This document shows positions 16,738 to 26,292 of a stretch of 64,000 nt of DNA, piece by piece (within the stretch, counting starts at the first letter, position 1; every line of letters begins with the position of its first letter). Below the pieces are notes generated by a model. That model saw only the letters and a program-made list of their open reading frames with translations. It searched no databases and was not told where the DNA came from. Position numbers and translations under genes: made by a program. Source of the stretch: Pseudomonadota bacterium (GTDB lineage Bacteria > Pseudomonadota > Alphaproteobacteria > Rhizobiales > Xanthobacteraceae); NCBI GenBank assembly GCA_023451825.1, contig JAEXYA010000072.1:12244-76243 (forward strand), read 5' to 3'.

Positions 16738-18552
16738 TCAATGCACCGGCAGCGGCGGATGCGGGATCGCCGTCAGCAGCTGCCTCGTATAATCGTCCTG
16801 CGGATTATCCATCACCGCCTCGGTCTGTCCTTGTTCGACGATGCGGCCCGATCGCATCACAATGACACGATCGCACAGCAGGCGCACCACGTTCAGGTCA
16901 TGCGACACGAACAGATAGCTCATGCCCATCGACTGCTTGAGATCTTGCAGCAGATTGAGCACCACAGCCTGCACGGACACATCGAGCGCCGCGGTCGGCT
17001 CGTCGAGAATGATCAGCTTTGGCTGCAAGGCGATAGCGCGGGCGATGCCGACACGCGCCTTCTGCCCGCCGGACATTTGATGCGGAAAGCGATCCAGCAA
17101 TTCGAGCGGCAGACCGACCTGCCGCGCGAGTTCCTCGCATTTCGCCCGCAAGGCATCGCCGCCCTTGATATCACCGAGCTGCAGAAGCGGATCCGCGATG
17201 GCGCGTGCAGCCGTGAAGCGCGGATTGAGGCTGTCGGTCGGATCCTGGAAGACCATCTGGATGCTCTTGCGCAACGGCAGCCGCGCGAAGGAATTTGGTG
17301 CGATCTCACCGATCTCGTCACCATCGAAGGCGATCCGGCCGGACGTCTTGTCGATCAGGCGCATGACCATCATGGACGTGGTGGACTTGCCGCAACCGGA
17401 CTCGCCCACCAGGCCGACGCTCTCGCCACGGCCGACGGTGAAGCTGATGCCATCCACGGCGCGGAAGACATCGGGCTCTGGCGCCGGTTTGCGGCCAAAC
17501 AGTTTTGACAGCGTCGCAGTGGCGCCCTGGCGGGGATATTCCTTGATGAGATTTTCGATAGTGAGAAGCGGTTTCTGCTCCTTCTCCCCACTGGCGGTGA
17601 GACGGTCGGGATGAGGGGCTGCTTCCGCAAGCGCCGGCGTGTGCGGAGAGCCCCCCTCACCCGCTGCGCTGAGCACAGCAACCTCTCCCCGCAAGCGGGG
17701 AGAGGTTGGAGAAGGCATCGCCGCCCGCTCATTCGCCGGCAACAAATCCCGCAGCGACACGCCCAGCCGCGGCGTCGCTTGCATCAGCTTCTTCGTATAG
17801 GGGTGCTGCGGATTGGCGAAGATGTCGGCGGACAGCGCCGTCTCGACCACCCGCCCCTTCTCCATCACCACCACGCGATCGCAATAGGCAGCGGCCAGGC
17901 CCAGATCATGGGTGATCAAGATCGTGGACATCCCTCGGCTCTTGGTCAGTTCGGTGATGAGATCCATCACCGCCTTTTGCGTCGTGACGTCGAGCCCCGT
18001 CGTCGGCTCGTCCGCGATCAGAAGCTGCGGATTGCACGCCAGCGCAAGCGCGATGACCACGCGCTGGCACATGCCGCCCGAGAGTTCAAAAGGATATGCG
18101 TGATAACGCTCGCGCGGCCGCGCGATCTTGACCTGCTCCAGCGCTTCGATGGCCTTCTCGGCACGATCCGCACTGCCGGCCTGCGCATGCTGGCGCAGTA
18201 CATCCTCAATCTGATGGCCGACCTTGCGGATCGGATTGAGCGCCGCACGCGGGTTCTGGAAGATCATCGAGATTTCGCGGCCACGCAGGTCGCGCATCTG
18301 GCTCTCGGTGGCGGCCTTCACGTCCACACCTGAGAACATCACCGAACCTTCGGCAATGCTGCCGGCCCGATCGAGAATACGCATCACGGCATAGGACGTC
18401 ACCGACTTGCCCGAGCCGGACTCACCCACAATGCCGAGCGTCTCGCCTTTGGCGACGGAGATATCGACCTGCTGCACCGCCTTGACGATGCCGCGGCGGG
18501 TGGCGAATTCGACGGTCAGATCCCGGACCTCGAGCAATGGCTTTGCGGTCAT
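16738..18552 (-). CDS. Fused dual-ATPase subunit of an oligopeptide/nickel-type ABC importer
   Basis: 604 residues with two complete ABC cassettes (DppD-like then DppF-like). First half: Walker A GESGSGKS, signature LSGGMCQR, Walker B LLIADEP. Second half: Walker A GESGCGKS, signature MSGGQKAR, Walker B LIILDEP. The start at 18552 follows GAGGAG. The linker (about residues 275-325) is Pro/Arg/Gly-rich and is encoded by a REP-like DNA repeat that stays in frame. It energises the permeases encoded immediately upstream and is followed by atzG, linking uptake with hydrolysis. Confidence 0.93.
   Translation of the reverse strand: MTAKPLLEVRDLTVEFATRRGIVKAVQQVDISVAKGETLGIVGESGSGKSVTSYAVMRILDRAGSIAEGSVMFSGVDVKAATESQMRDLRGREISMIFQNPRAALNPIRKVGHQIEDVLRQHAQAGSADRAEKAIEALEQVKIARPRERYHAYPFELSGGMCQRVVIALALACNPQLLIADEPTTGLDVTTQKAVMDLITELTKSRGMSTILITHDLGLAAAYCDRVVVMEKGRVVETALSADIFANPQHPYTKKLMQATPRLGVSLRDLLPANERAAMPSPTSPRLRGEVAVLSAAGEGGSPHTPALAEAAPHPDRLTASGEKEQKPLLTIENLIKEYPRQGATATLSKLFGRKPAPEPDVFRAVDGISFTVGRGESVGLVGESGCGKSTTSMMVMRLIDKTSGRIAFDGDEIGEIAPNSFARLPLRKSIQMVFQDPTDSLNPRFTAARAIADPLLQLGDIKGGDALRAKCEELARQVGLPLELLDRFPHQMSGGQKARVGIARAIALQPKLIILDEPTAALDVSVQAVVLNLLQDLKQSMGMSYLFVSHDLNVVRLLCDRVIVMRSGRIVEQGQTEAVMDNPQDDYTRQLLTAIPHPPLPVH
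17578..17722. repeat. REP-like palindromic repeat inserted within the ABC ATPase linker
   Basis: The segment carries the CTCTCCCCGC ... GCGGGGAGAGGTT palindrome plus a CCCCTCACCC arm, the same components found between 48737 and 48980. It reads through in frame on the minus strand and adds about 48 residues of unusual composition between the two ATPase domains. Confidence 0.75.
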
Positions 18553-18562
18553 GGCGATCTCC

Positions 18563-19468
18563 TCACGTGCGCCGCTGCGGATCGACGATGTCGCGCAGAC
18601 CATCGCCAAGCAGGTTGAAGCAGAACACGGCGATCATCAGAGCGAGGCCGGGAAACAAGGCGATCCACCATTCGCCCGACACCATGAAGGACGCGCCTTC
18701 GGCGACCATGATGCCCCATTCGGGCGTCGGCGGCCGCACGCCAAGACCGATGAAGGACAGGCCGGCGGCATTGAGGATCGCATAGCCCATGGTCAGCGAC
18801 ATCTGCACGATCATGATCGGCATGATGTTGGGCAGGATATGCACCAGCAGGATTCGCATCTCGCTATTGCCCGACAGTCGCGCCGCCTGCACGAAGCCGG
18901 CCTCGCGGCGGATATTCGCTTCAGCGCGCGCCACGCGCGCATAGAGCGGAAAATTCACGATCGCCGTGGCGATGATGATGTTCTGCACAGTGTTGCCGAG
19001 CGCTGCGACGATGCCCATGGCCAGCACGAAGAGTGGAAACGCCATGATCGTATCGGCGATGCGGCCGGTGATGCGATCGGTCCAGCCGCCGAAATAGCCG
19101 GCCGCGATCCCGGCAAGGCCGCCCATGGCGAAGACCAGTGCCACCGAGGCGACAGCGATGAACAGATCGAGCCGTGTCGCGACGACCACGCGGCTGAAAA
19201 TGTCGCGCCCGAGTTGATCGGTGCCGAACCAGTTTGCGGCAGATGGCGGCTTGAGCGCCTGCATGGTGTTGCTGGCCAGCGGATCATGCGGGACGATCCA
19301 GGGGCCGAACACGGCTGCGAAAACGATGACAACGAGCAGACCGAACGCAAAGGCTGTGACGCGGTTCTCGCCGAGAATGTAGCGGGTGTGCTGCAGCGTG
19401 GCGACCAGGCTCGATGTGCGACGCGGCGTCGCCGGTGTTTCGGCTGTAATGGGGGTGATGGCATTCAT
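18563..19468 (-). CDS. ABC importer permease (DppC-like)
   Basis: 301 residues with an N-terminal cytoplasmic tail, an OppC-N-like first helix (VTAFAFGLLVVIVFAAVFG), the GTDQLGRDIFSR segment typical of DppC proteins, and the EAA loop (EANIRREAGFVQAARLSG ... HILPNIMP) that contacts the ATPase. It lies 10 bases upstream of the ATPase start and 9 bases after the DppB-like gene. It forms the inner-membrane channel with the latter. Confidence 0.92.
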   Translation of the reverse strand: MNAITPITAETPATPRRTSSLVATLQHTRYILGENRVTAFAFGLLVVIVFAAVFGPWIVPHDPLASNTMQALKPPSAANWFGTDQLGRDIFSRVVVATRLDLFIAVASVALVFAMGGLAGIAAGYFGGWTDRITGRIADTIMAFPLFVLAMGIVAALGNTVQNIIIATAIVNFPLYARVARAEANIRREAGFVQAARLSGNSEMRILLVHILPNIMPIMIVQMSLTMGYAILNAAGLSFIGLGVRPPTPEWGIMVAEGASFMVSGEWWIALFPGLALMIAVFCFNLLGDGLRDIVDPQRRT

Positions 19469-19477
19469 GGTTTCACC

Positions 19478-20491
19478 TCAGCCTTCCAGTCGCACGCGTG
19501 GATCGATCACGCCGTAGAGAATGTCGATGACCAGATTGATCAGCACATACATGATCGCCATCGTCAGCACGAAACCTTGCACGGGCGCGAAATCCGAGGC
19601 GATCAGCGCTTCGACGGCATAGGAGCCGATGCCAGGCCAGGCGAACACCTTCTCCACCAGCACATTGGCGCCGAGCAGGAAGGAGAAGGTCATCGACAAC
19701 GTGGTGATGACCGGCAACATGGCGTTGCCGAACGCGTAAGTGACGATCACGATCCGCGGCGACAGCCCGGATGCACGTGCGGTGCGCACAAAGTCGGATG
19801 CAAGGATCGCCAGCATCGATGCACGCGTCATGCGCGCGATCGGCGCCAGCGAGAAGATTGCAAGCGTCGCCGTCGGCAGGAACAGTTGGCTCAATGCCGA
19901 TCGAAACGTTTCCCAATCTCGGGCGATGACGCTATCGATGACGTAGAAGCCCGTCACCGTCGGCGGCGCCGACGCAAAAACATCGAGCCGCCCGAGCGGA
20001 GCCGGCGCCCAGCCGAGCTTAAAATAAAACACATAGACCAGCACGAGACCCGTGAAGAACACCGGGAGCGAAACACCGGCTGTGGTGGTCACCCGGCACA
20101 GATGATCGATCCACGAGCCGGGCCTGGTCGCCGCAAGAATCCCAAGCGGGATCGCGATAACGATCGAAACGAGCAATCCCAGTAATGTCAGTTCCGCGGA
20201 TGCCGGCAGACGATTCCGGATTTCGGTCGCCACCGGCTGGCCGGTGGTGAGCGAGTTGCCGAAATCGCCCCGTGCAAGATCGGCGGTATAGCGGACGAAC
20301 TGCTCGATCAGCGGTTTGTCGAGGCCGAGCTTCTTGCGGATGTCGTCGATGACCTGCTGGTCAGCCGCGGGCCCGGCGAAATAGGCGGCGGGATCGCCAG
20401 GCAATGCGCGCGTCAGCAGGAACGTGACGATCACCACCCCGATCAAGCTCGGGATGGCGAACAGCAGGCGCTTGCCGATGAGTGCGAGCAT
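19478..20491 (-). CDS. ABC importer permease (DppB-like)
   Basis: 337 residues with the DppB pattern: an N-terminal helix (RLLFAIPSLIGVVIVTFLL), a long periplasmic loop with GDPAAYFAGP, and the EAA loop (RASMLAILASDFVRTARASGL ... AFGNAMLPVITTLS). It is a peptide/nickel-type permease of the inner membrane, transcribed between the binding protein and the DppC-like gene. Importers of this class also take up non-peptide N-compounds. Confidence 0.92.
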   Translation of the reverse strand: MLALIGKRLLFAIPSLIGVVIVTFLLTRALPGDPAAYFAGPAADQQVIDDIRKKLGLDKPLIEQFVRYTADLARGDFGNSLTTGQPVATEIRNRLPASAELTLLGLLVSIVIAIPLGILAATRPGSWIDHLCRVTTTAGVSLPVFFTGLVLVYVFYFKLGWAPAPLGRLDVFASAPPTVTGFYVIDSVIARDWETFRSALSQLFLPTATLAIFSLAPIARMTRASMLAILASDFVRTARASGLSPRIVIVTYAFGNAMLPVITTLSMTFSFLLGANVLVEKVFAWPGIGSYAVEALIASDFAPVQGFVLTMAIMYVLINLVIDILYGVIDPRVRLEG

Positions 20492-20506
20492 GACGATCCC
20501 CCGACC

Positions 20507-22126
20507 TTACGCCTTGACCATTGCGCGGCAATCGAGCCGGCGATGGAACCAGTATGCGAAGCCCGAAACATTCTTCTGCATCGCGACGTTCAGATAGGGC
20601 TGATACAGCGGAATACGCGGGATGTCGGTGAAAGCGAGATCGACGAAGCCCTTCACGTCCTTGTCGTAGGTCGCCATGTCGCCGGTTGCCGCCGCGGTGC
20701 GGGCGCCCGCGATCAGCTTGTCCATCTCCGGCGATGAATAGTTCATCGTGTTGAAGATCGAATTGCCGGAGCGGTAGCACCAGTAGAAGAAGTATTCGGG
20801 GTAATCGAGCCAACCCGAGAAGATGTTGACGTAGAGCGGCAGCACCTTCTTGTTCAGCTCGGTGCGCCAGTTGGCGCCGGGGATCTTGTTGATGGTGGTG
20901 CGGATGCCGATCTGTGCGAGCGCTTCCTGGATCAGGATGCACATTGGCTCGTTGACGCCGGCAAAGCCGAGATCGAAAGACAGCGTGGTGTCGAAGCCGG
21001 CAGCCAGACCGGCTTCTGCCATCAACGCCTTCGCCTTGACGATGTCGGTATTGTACTTGGTCGCCTGCGGCCACTTGGCTTCAGTCGGCGTGCCCGCGGC
21101 CGCACCGAACATCGGATTGGCGAGGCCGAACATCACGGCATCGATGATCTTCTGATACGGGATCGCCAGCGCGACGGCTTCGCGCACCTTCGGATTGTTG
21201 AACGGCGGCTGCGACACGTTCATGCCGAGATACTGGATGCCGTTGCTGATCGGCACCGAGGTGACGTTGAGCTTGCCGAGCTTCTTCATCTCGGCGAAAT
21301 CCTGGTTCGGCAATTCATACGAGATATCGGCATCGCCGCGCTCGAGCAGCGCACGGCGGTTGCCAGCCTGTGGCACCATGCGCCAGATCACGCGCTTGAT
21401 CTTCGGCAGCGGACCGCCGACCCAGGCGTCATTGCGCTCCATGATCACTTCTGTGCCTGCGGTCCACTTGGTCACCTTATAGGCGCCAGAGCCGACCGTA
21501 TTCATCTTCGTATATTCGAGGCCCCACGGATCTTTCTCCGTGGCGTTCTTCTTCACCAGCTCCGAATTGATGATGCTCGGCACGATGACGGCGAGATCGG
21601 GAATCGTCAATTTATCCTTGGTGAGGAAATCGACGCGCACGGTGTTGTCGTCCACCACCACGAACTGTTCGGGCTTAGTGAGCGACCCCGCGCTCATCTG
21701 GAAGGTCGGGAAGCCACCGACGCTGACGGAGCGATCCAGCGACCACTTCACGTCCTTGGCCGTCACCGGCGTGCCGTCCTGGAATTTGGCATTCTTCTTC
21801 AGTTTGAAGGTCACCGACATGTCGCCGATCTTCATGTCTTCGGCGAGTTCGCCCTTGAACTTGTCCTTGTCGTAGTAAGTGACGCCGCCCGGCCCTTCTT
21901 TCATCTCGTGGGTGATCAGGCGGTCGTAGCAATTCCAGGCGACCTCATAGCTGGGCACATTGGTGCCGACGCCCATGATGTCGAGATTGTTTGGTCCGCT
22001 CTCGGACACAACCAGCAAAGTCTCCGACCGGGCATCCGCCTTGGCCGCCGACCAGATGGCCGGCCCCGACACCATGGTGCCCGCTGCGGCACCCGTGGCC
22101 GCCTTCAGAAAATCCCGACGCTTCAT
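20507..22126 (-). CDS. ABC importer substrate-binding protein (SBP_bac_5)
   Basis: 539 residues with a twin-arginine signal (MKRRDFLKAATGAAAGTMV, cleavage near AKADA), so the binding protein is probably exported folded by Tat. The body matches the family-5 solute-binding fold (FNNPKVREAVALAIPY, QDGTPVTAKDVKWSLDR). GGAGA precedes the ATG by 7 bases. It is the first gene of the ABC-atzGEH-gntR operon and lies 31 bases after the start point predicted from the sigma-54 promoter at 22169-22183. Ligand unknown; context suggests a urea-, amide- or N-heterocycle-like compound. Confidence 0.9.
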   Translation of the reverse strand: MKRRDFLKAATGAAAGTMVSGPAIWSAAKADARSETLLVVSESGPNNLDIMGVGTNVPSYEVAWNCYDRLITHEMKEGPGGVTYYDKDKFKGELAEDMKIGDMSVTFKLKKNAKFQDGTPVTAKDVKWSLDRSVSVGGFPTFQMSAGSLTKPEQFVVVDDNTVRVDFLTKDKLTIPDLAVIVPSIINSELVKKNATEKDPWGLEYTKMNTVGSGAYKVTKWTAGTEVIMERNDAWVGGPLPKIKRVIWRMVPQAGNRRALLERGDADISYELPNQDFAEMKKLGKLNVTSVPISNGIQYLGMNVSQPPFNNPKVREAVALAIPYQKIIDAVMFGLANPMFGAAAGTPTEAKWPQATKYNTDIVKAKALMAEAGLAAGFDTTLSFDLGFAGVNEPMCILIQEALAQIGIRTTINKIPGANWRTELNKKVLPLYVNIFSGWLDYPEYFFYWCYRSGNSIFNTMNYSSPEMDKLIAGARTAAATGDMATYDKDVKGFVDLAFTDIPRIPLYQPYLNVAMQKNVSGFAYWFHRRLDCRAMVKA

Positions 22127-22168
22127 TCTCAGCTCTCCAGAGGCACGAATTTTGATTTGCGAGAACTC

Positions 22169-22183
22169 GCAAACTTTGTGCCA
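22169..22183 (-). promoter_or_regulatory. Sigma-54 (RpoN) -24/-12 promoter for the ABC-atzGEH operon
   Basis: On the minus strand the sequence is TGGCAC-AAAGT-TTGC, an exact match to the TGGCAC-N5-TTGC consensus with correct GG/GC spacing. The predicted start point is near 22157, giving a leader of about 31 bases before the binding-protein ATG. Sigma-54 promoters need an NtrC-type activator, so nitrogen-limitation control fits the operon's content. Confidence 0.75.
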
Positions 22184-22264
22184 ACGGCCGGGATGGCCAC
22201 GGAGATTGTTAAGTGTCTGATTTTATTGAAACTCGAAAAGCGCGTCGAAAAACGCGTACGCGGA

Positions 22265-22274
22265 TTGCATACAA
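22265..22274. promoter_or_regulatory. Possible GntR-type operator between the divergent operons
   Basis: TTGCATACAA is a near-symmetric 10-mer of the kind bound by FadR-type GntR proteins. It lies between the divergent binding-protein gene and atzF, where the operon's own GntR regulator could act. The symmetry is imperfect and there is one copy only, so this is tentative. Confidence 0.25.
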
Positions 22275-22392
22275 AAACATGCGAATTGCTGATATTTTAA
22301 TCACATCAAACGCAGCCCACGGTTTAATCGATCTTAGGGGCTTCGATCACAATCGTCTGCCCGCCGCGCCGCCGAAGAAGACGAGGATTTGA

Positions 22393-24204
<1,812 letters not shown>

Positions 24205-24224
24205 GACTGCGCCACCCGAACGAG

Positions 24225-24246
24225 GCATCGGGGCATACCCCGATGC
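24225..24246. terminator. Hairpin between convergent atzF and marR
   Basis: GCATCGGGG and CCCCGATGC form a 9-bp stem with a 4-base loop, extendable by two weaker pairs. It is located 21 bases after the atzF stop and could end transcription from both sides. No long T-run is present. Confidence 0.6.
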
Positions 24247-24325
24247 TTCGAGCTTCCGAACGTCGTCGTGATCGCACTGCCTGAATTCGCGACACAGACG
24301 ACAACTTTTTAGTCATTCTAAGCGA

Positions 24326-24832
24326 TCAGACCCCGCTTGATGCCAAGGAGGCATCGGGGTCGCCAGCATGTTTGGCGACAATGCGCTGCATCATTGCGAT
24401 GAGTGTCGCCTGCTCGGCCTTGTCCAGTGGGTCGAGCGTCTTGCGATGAGCATCGCGCGCCGCGCTCTCGATCTTGTTCAACATCGTGGCCCCGGTCGGT
24501 GTGAGCTTGCATATCCTCGCGCGCCGATCATCGTCACTCACCGGCCGCTCGACCAGTTTGCGCGCCTCCAGACGTTTGAGCGCGCCGGTCGTTGTGGTGC
24601 GATCCAGAGCAATATCAGCAGCTAAGCTGGTCTGGTCAGCCGTTCCGCGGACCGCAAGCGCGGAGAGCAGGCTGTATTGCAGCGGTGTCATTTCATAGTC
24701 GGCGCAGGCCTCCTGAAACATCGCCACATGGATCTGATGCAGGCGCCGGATCAGGTAACCAGGCCGCTGCTCCAGCGGCCATGGTCTGTGCGTGGCACCA
24801 CCACGCGTCGTTTTCTTCGCCGACAATTGCAT
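24326..24832 (-). CDS. MarR-family transcriptional regulator
   Basis: 168 residues with the MarR winged helix: MTPLQYSLLSALAVRG, DQTSLAADIALDRTTTTGALKRL and the wing RPVSDDDRRARICKLTPTG. It faces the metallohydrolase operon across a gap with a perfect 24-bp palindrome, its likely operator. GGAG abuts the ATG at 24832 directly, too close for normal initiation, but lies 6 bases before an in-frame TTG at 24826; the protein may therefore start two codons later. It probably represses the plus-strand operon until an aromatic or heterocyclic ligand binds. Confidence 0.9.
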   Translation of the reverse strand: MQLSAKKTTRGGATHRPWPLEQRPGYLIRRLHQIHVAMFQEACADYEMTPLQYSLLSALAVRGTADQTSLAADIALDRTTTTGALKRLEARKLVERPVSDDDRRARICKLTPTGATMLNKIESAARDAHRKTLDPLDKAEQATLIAMMQRIVAKHAGDPDASLASSGV

Positions 24833-24875
24833 CTCCAGTACCGACTCACGCCGGCTAATTGCGTTTCATCAAGTT

Positions 24876-24890
24876 TGGCACACCCCTTGC
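24876..24890 (+). promoter_or_regulatory. Sigma-54 (RpoN) promoter for the metallohydrolase/Mo-hydroxylase operon
   Basis: TGGCAC-ACCCC-TTGC matches the sigma-54 consensus exactly. The predicted start point is near 24902, inside the palindrome at 24898-24921, leaving a leader of about 74 bases. No convincing sigma-70 hexamer pair is visible in the same stretch. Confidence 0.7.
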
Positions 24891-24897
24891 TTTAGTC

Positions 24898-24921
24898 AAA
24901 TACGAAGCATGCTTCGTATTT
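24898..24921. promoter_or_regulatory. Perfect 24-bp palindrome, probable MarR operator
   Basis: The half-site is AAATACGAAGCA, followed by its exact reverse complement with no spacer. Size and symmetry suit a MarR dimer. It is situated 8 bases after the -12 element, covering the predicted start point, so a bound repressor would block initiation. It also lies 66 bp upstream of the divergent marR gene and may mediate autoregulation. Confidence 0.8.
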
Positions 24922-24975
24922 CTCCGATCCTCGAGGGTCGGGACGAAACGAGCGTCAAGAATGTGGAGACCGACT

Positions 24976-26253
24976 ATGTCCGTTACTGCCTCATACGACA
25001 TCCTGCTGCGCGGCGGCCGCGTCATCGATCCCGCTGCCGGCATTGACGGCATGAAGGATGTCGCCATCCGCAACGGCAAGATCGCCGCGGTGCAGTCCGA
25101 CATTCTGCCGACCAGTGCGCGCGAGGTGATCGACGTCACCGGCAAGCTGGTGCTGCCCGGCCTGATCGATACGCATGGTCATGTCTTTCAGTATGTGTCG
25201 GGCCGCTTCGGCATGAATCCCGACATGGTCGGCGTCCAGTCCGGCGTCACCACGCTGATCGATCAGGGTGGTCCGTCCTGCATGACGCTGCCGGCGTTCC
25301 GTCATTTCATCGCGGAACCCGCGAAATCGCGCGTTTACGCGTTTCTTTCCGCCTATCTCGTCGGCGGTCTCGAAGGTCACTTCTATCCCAATCTCTACAG
25401 CCCGGACGGCGTTGATATTGATGCGACCGTAAAATCCGCGCTGGCCAATCGCGATCTGGTGCGTGGCATCAAGGCGCATGCGGAGATCGGCGGCTTTGCA
25501 CGCTGGGGCATTCGCGTGATGGAAATGGCGGCCGAGATCGGCAAGCGCACCGAACTGCCGGTCTATGTGCATTTCGGCCAGCTCTGGGGCCTGCCGGAGT
25601 CAGGCAACAATGGCGAGGACGTCGATACGATCCTCGAACGTGTGATCCCGCTGCTGAAGGAAGGCGACGTGCTCGCGCATCCGTTCACGCGACATCCCGG
25701 CGGCTTCGTCAATCGTGAAGGCGAAGTGCATCCGGTGATCCAGGCGGCGATCGATCGCGGCCTCAAGATCGATGTCGGCCATGGCAGCCACTTCTCCTAT
25801 CGCCTGGCGAAGAAGGCGATCGCCGCCGGCATCGTACCGAACACGCTCGGCGCAGATATCCACGGCTACAACACCGACGTCCCCGTGCCTGCCGGAACGC
25901 CCGACGAGCACGAGGACGACGAGAACCATCCGTTCAAGGGCCAGGCGAAATTCAGCCTGGTGCAGGCCATGAGCTCGATGATGGCACTCGGCCTGACATT
26001 GGAGCAGGTGGTGCCGATGGTGACATCGAACCCCGCCAAGATGGTCGGCCTGTCCGACAAGATCGGCTCGCTCAAGGTCGGCATGGACGCCGACGTATCG
26101 GTGCTCAATCAGGTGCCGGGCAAATTCATCCTGCGCGACAACGAGGACACCAAGACGGTGTCCAACGGCCTGTTGCAGCCGGCCTTCTGCATGCGCGCCG
26201 GCACACGTTTCGAGCCGATCGCTCCGATCCTGCCTCAGGCCGTCGCGGCCTGA
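24976..26253 (+). CDS. Amidohydrolase-superfamily cyclic amidase (dihydroorotase/deacetylase-like)
   Basis: 425 residues. Metal ligands are visible in order: DTHGHV (His-x-His), GIKAHAEIG (Lys, probably carbamylated), VYVHFG (His), VGHGSHFS (His) and GADIHGYN (Asp), the binuclear-metal pattern of the superfamily. N-terminal YDILLRGGRVIDP and C-terminal VGMDADVSVL strands form the composite beta domain. It probably hydrolyses a cyclic amide, lactam or imide, opening the ring made by the co-encoded Mo-hydroxylase. GGAGA 7 bases upstream fixes the ATG at 24976. First gene of the operon. Confidence 0.85.
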   Translation: MSVTASYDILLRGGRVIDPAAGIDGMKDVAIRNGKIAAVQSDILPTSAREVIDVTGKLVLPGLIDTHGHVFQYVSGRFGMNPDMVGVQSGVTTLIDQGGPSCMTLPAFRHFIAEPAKSRVYAFLSAYLVGGLEGHFYPNLYSPDGVDIDATVKSALANRDLVRGIKAHAEIGGFARWGIRVMEMAAEIGKRTELPVYVHFGQLWGLPESGNNGEDVDTILERVIPLLKEGDVLAHPFTRHPGGFVNREGEVHPVIQAAIDRGLKIDVGHGSHFSYRLAKKAIAAGIVPNTLGADIHGYNTDVPVPAGTPDEHEDDENHPFKGQAKFSLVQAMSSMMALGLTLEQVVPMVTSNPAKMVGLSDKIGSLKVGMDADVSVLNQVPGKFILRDNEDTKTVSNGLLQPAFCMRAGTRFEPIAPILPQAVAA

Positions 26254-26292
26254 GCTTTGCAAGTCAATCGGGACAACGCCGGGAGTCCGTCG

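Noticed and set aside
18407..20185. 592-codon open frame opposite the ABC permeases
   Set aside because: Low-complexity His/Arg/Asp composition typical of shadows of high-GC genes; the permease frames carry all the motifs.
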